Part shown: in pieces, positions 6,348 through 7,388 of the stretch
How positions within the stretch are numbered: the stretch's first letter is position 1
Layout: the number at the start of each line of letters is the position of its first letter
From: Chitinophagales bacterium
GTDB lineage: Bacteria; Bacteroidota; Bacteroidia; Chitinophagales; UBA10324
DNA length: 7,388 nucleotides
Assembly: GCA_026786335.1 (NCBI GenBank)
Contig: JAJAYG010000354.1
Coordinates: forward strand, 1-7,388
Direction: 5' to 3'
The notes under the pieces: model-generated
The model's database searches: none
Seen by the model: the letters and a program-made list of their open reading frames with translations, nothing else
Told to the model about the DNA's origin: nothing
Position numbers and translations under genes: made by a program

Positions 6348-7388
6348 ACTTCTGCTCACAATCGCTATTGCGATTATGAGTTCACATGTGCAAGCGCAAA
6401 CACTTTCGCTGCAAAATGTTTTAGATGCAGTGGAACAAAATAATCCACTGCTTGCATCTTACCGATTCAAGATTGAATCGGCAAATACCCTTGCCTCCGG
6501 TGCAAGGTCATGGATGCCTCCTAAAGCAGGCATTGGACCTTACGCAGTTCCCTATGACCTTGCGGCGAATGAGGGTTCTGTTTTATTTTTTTTGGAACAG
6601 GATATTCCTAATCCGGGAAAGTTAAAAGCGAAACAAAATTATTTATCATCTCTTTCTGCAATTGACAGCAGTGAAAGATCTTCAGTAAAAAATGAATTGT
6701 TTACCGAGGCAAAGAATGCTTTTACCGATCGGTTTATTGCTGAGAAGAAATTAATAGTAATTAATGAGCAAATTGATCTTCTGAATCTGATGATTAAAAC
6801 TTCAATTGTTGAATACACTTACAATCAAAGTGATCTTCCTACAATTTACAAAGCACAGGCGCGTGCATCAACACTTGAAGCAATGCGCACACATGAAAGC
6901 AGTGCTGTTAAGGAAGCAACAGTAAAATTGAATTCACTCATGAATCTTTATTCTTCAAATGAATTCATGATTGACAGCGTGCTTCCTTTCCATGATTACA
7001 AACTTGCTGATCTCGATACTTCAATCTTATTTCTTACAATGAACAATAGCGACATTTCCAAAATCAATCACCGCATTAATTCTCTCCAACTCAACAATGC
7101 TTTTACGCTATCATCATCAAAACCCGATTTTAATATTCGGTATGAGCATTACGATATGTTTGGCACCACCAATACTTTTTCGCTCGTGGGTGCTGTAACA
7201 ATTCCAATTGCACCATGGGCATCCAAAGGTTATAAAAGCCAGGCAGCTTCAACAGCAAAGGAAATAGATGCAATGAATTATGAAAAGAAAAACAGCATTA
7301 ACGTAGCACGTTCAAAAATTGAGCAAACGCTTTTACACACCATTTCTGAATACCAGGAAGTAAAACATTATTCTCAGCAAGTAATTCC
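6325..7388 (+). CDS. TolC/CusC-family outer-membrane efflux channel (3' end beyond window)
   Basis: Outer-membrane and periplasmic-tunnel part of the tripartite metal efflux system, partner of the RND pump encoded just upstream. 354 codons are visible of an expected 400-460 or so. The ATG at 6325 is chosen because it gives a typical signal peptide (charged start, hydrophobic core LLLTIAIAIM, probable cleavage after VQA at residue 24). The mature part starts with SLQNVLDAVEQNNPLL, the usual first helix of outer-membrane efflux proteins. A beta-strand stretch follows near residues 66-92 (including LFFLEQDIPNPGKLKAKQ), then long alpha-helical coiled-coil segments (about 98-210), then a second beta-like segment near 275-305 (FSLVGAVTIPIAPW) leading into further helix, as in the two-repeat OEP fold. 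Unlike E. coli CusC there is no lipobox Cys at the cleavage site, so it is not expected to be a lipoprotein. The 23-base overlap with the pump gene implies one operon and possible translational coupling. Confidence 0.92.
   Translation, partial: MCLKSNIKLLLTIAIAIMSSHVQAQTLSLQNVLDAVEQNNPLLASYRFKIESANTLASGARSWMPPKAGIGPYAVPYDLAANEGSVLFFLEQDIPNPGKLKAKQNYLSSLSAIDSSERSSVKNELFTEAKNAFTDRFIAEKKLIVINEQIDLLNLMIKTSIVEYTYNQSDLPTIYKAQARASTLEAMRTHESSAVKEATVKLNSLMNLYSSNEFMIDSVLPFHDYKLADLDTSILFLTMNNSDISKINHRINSLQLNNAFTLSSSKPDFNIRYEHYDMFGTTNTFSLVGAVTIPIAPWASKGYKSQAASTAKEIDAMNYEKKNSINVARSKIEQTLLHTISEYQEVKHYSQQVI

Noticed and set aside
6425..6625. 66-codon plus-strand open frame near the start of the channel gene
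   Set aside because: It is out of frame with the TolC-family gene starting at 6325, whose signal peptide and OEP helices cover this stretch.

Overview
The window looks like chromosomal DNA of a Bacteroidota bacterium. The evidence is AT-rich sequence, a -7 promoter-like element of the TAnnTTTG type, little use of strong Shine-Dalgarno sites, a small cysteine-rich protein of the Bacteroidota HYC_CC_PP type, and a CusA-TolC gene order common in that phylum. The species cannot be named from the sequence alone. No tRNA, rRNA, CRISPR array, insertion sequence or phage gene is visible.

Layout. Positions 1-2456 (minus strand) hold an almost complete glycoside hydrolase family 31 alpha-glucosidase, whose last codons run off the left edge. 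A short divergent intergenic region (2457-2601) follows. From there everything is on the plus strand: a small secreted or membrane-anchored cysteine-rich protein (about 2602-3015, start codon uncertain), a 170-base spacer with an inverted repeat (3016-3185), a full-length CusA-type heavy-metal RND pump (3186-6347), and a TolC/CusC-type outer-membrane channel (from 6325, overlapping the pump gene by 23 bases and cut by the right edge).

How the genes work together. The pump and the outer-membrane channel are two of the three parts of a tripartite efflux system. The periplasmic adaptor (CusB type) is not in the window and is expected just downstream. The pump keeps the three substrate-binding methionines of E. 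coli CusA at a constant offset and has the CusA-like rather than CzcA-like form of the TM4 proton-relay motif, so Cu(I)/Ag(I) export is the best prediction. The small Cys-rich protein probably belongs to the same metal-response locus. The alpha-glucosidase is divergent, has no visible signal peptide, and is most simply an unrelated cytoplasmic enzyme of maltodextrin or glycogen-type glucan breakdown.

No clearly new multi-gene system was found. The points most worth a second look are the small Cys-rich protein (function unknown, divergent motif, odd start codon overlapping a promoter-like element) and the possible regulatory repeats in the two intergenic stretches.
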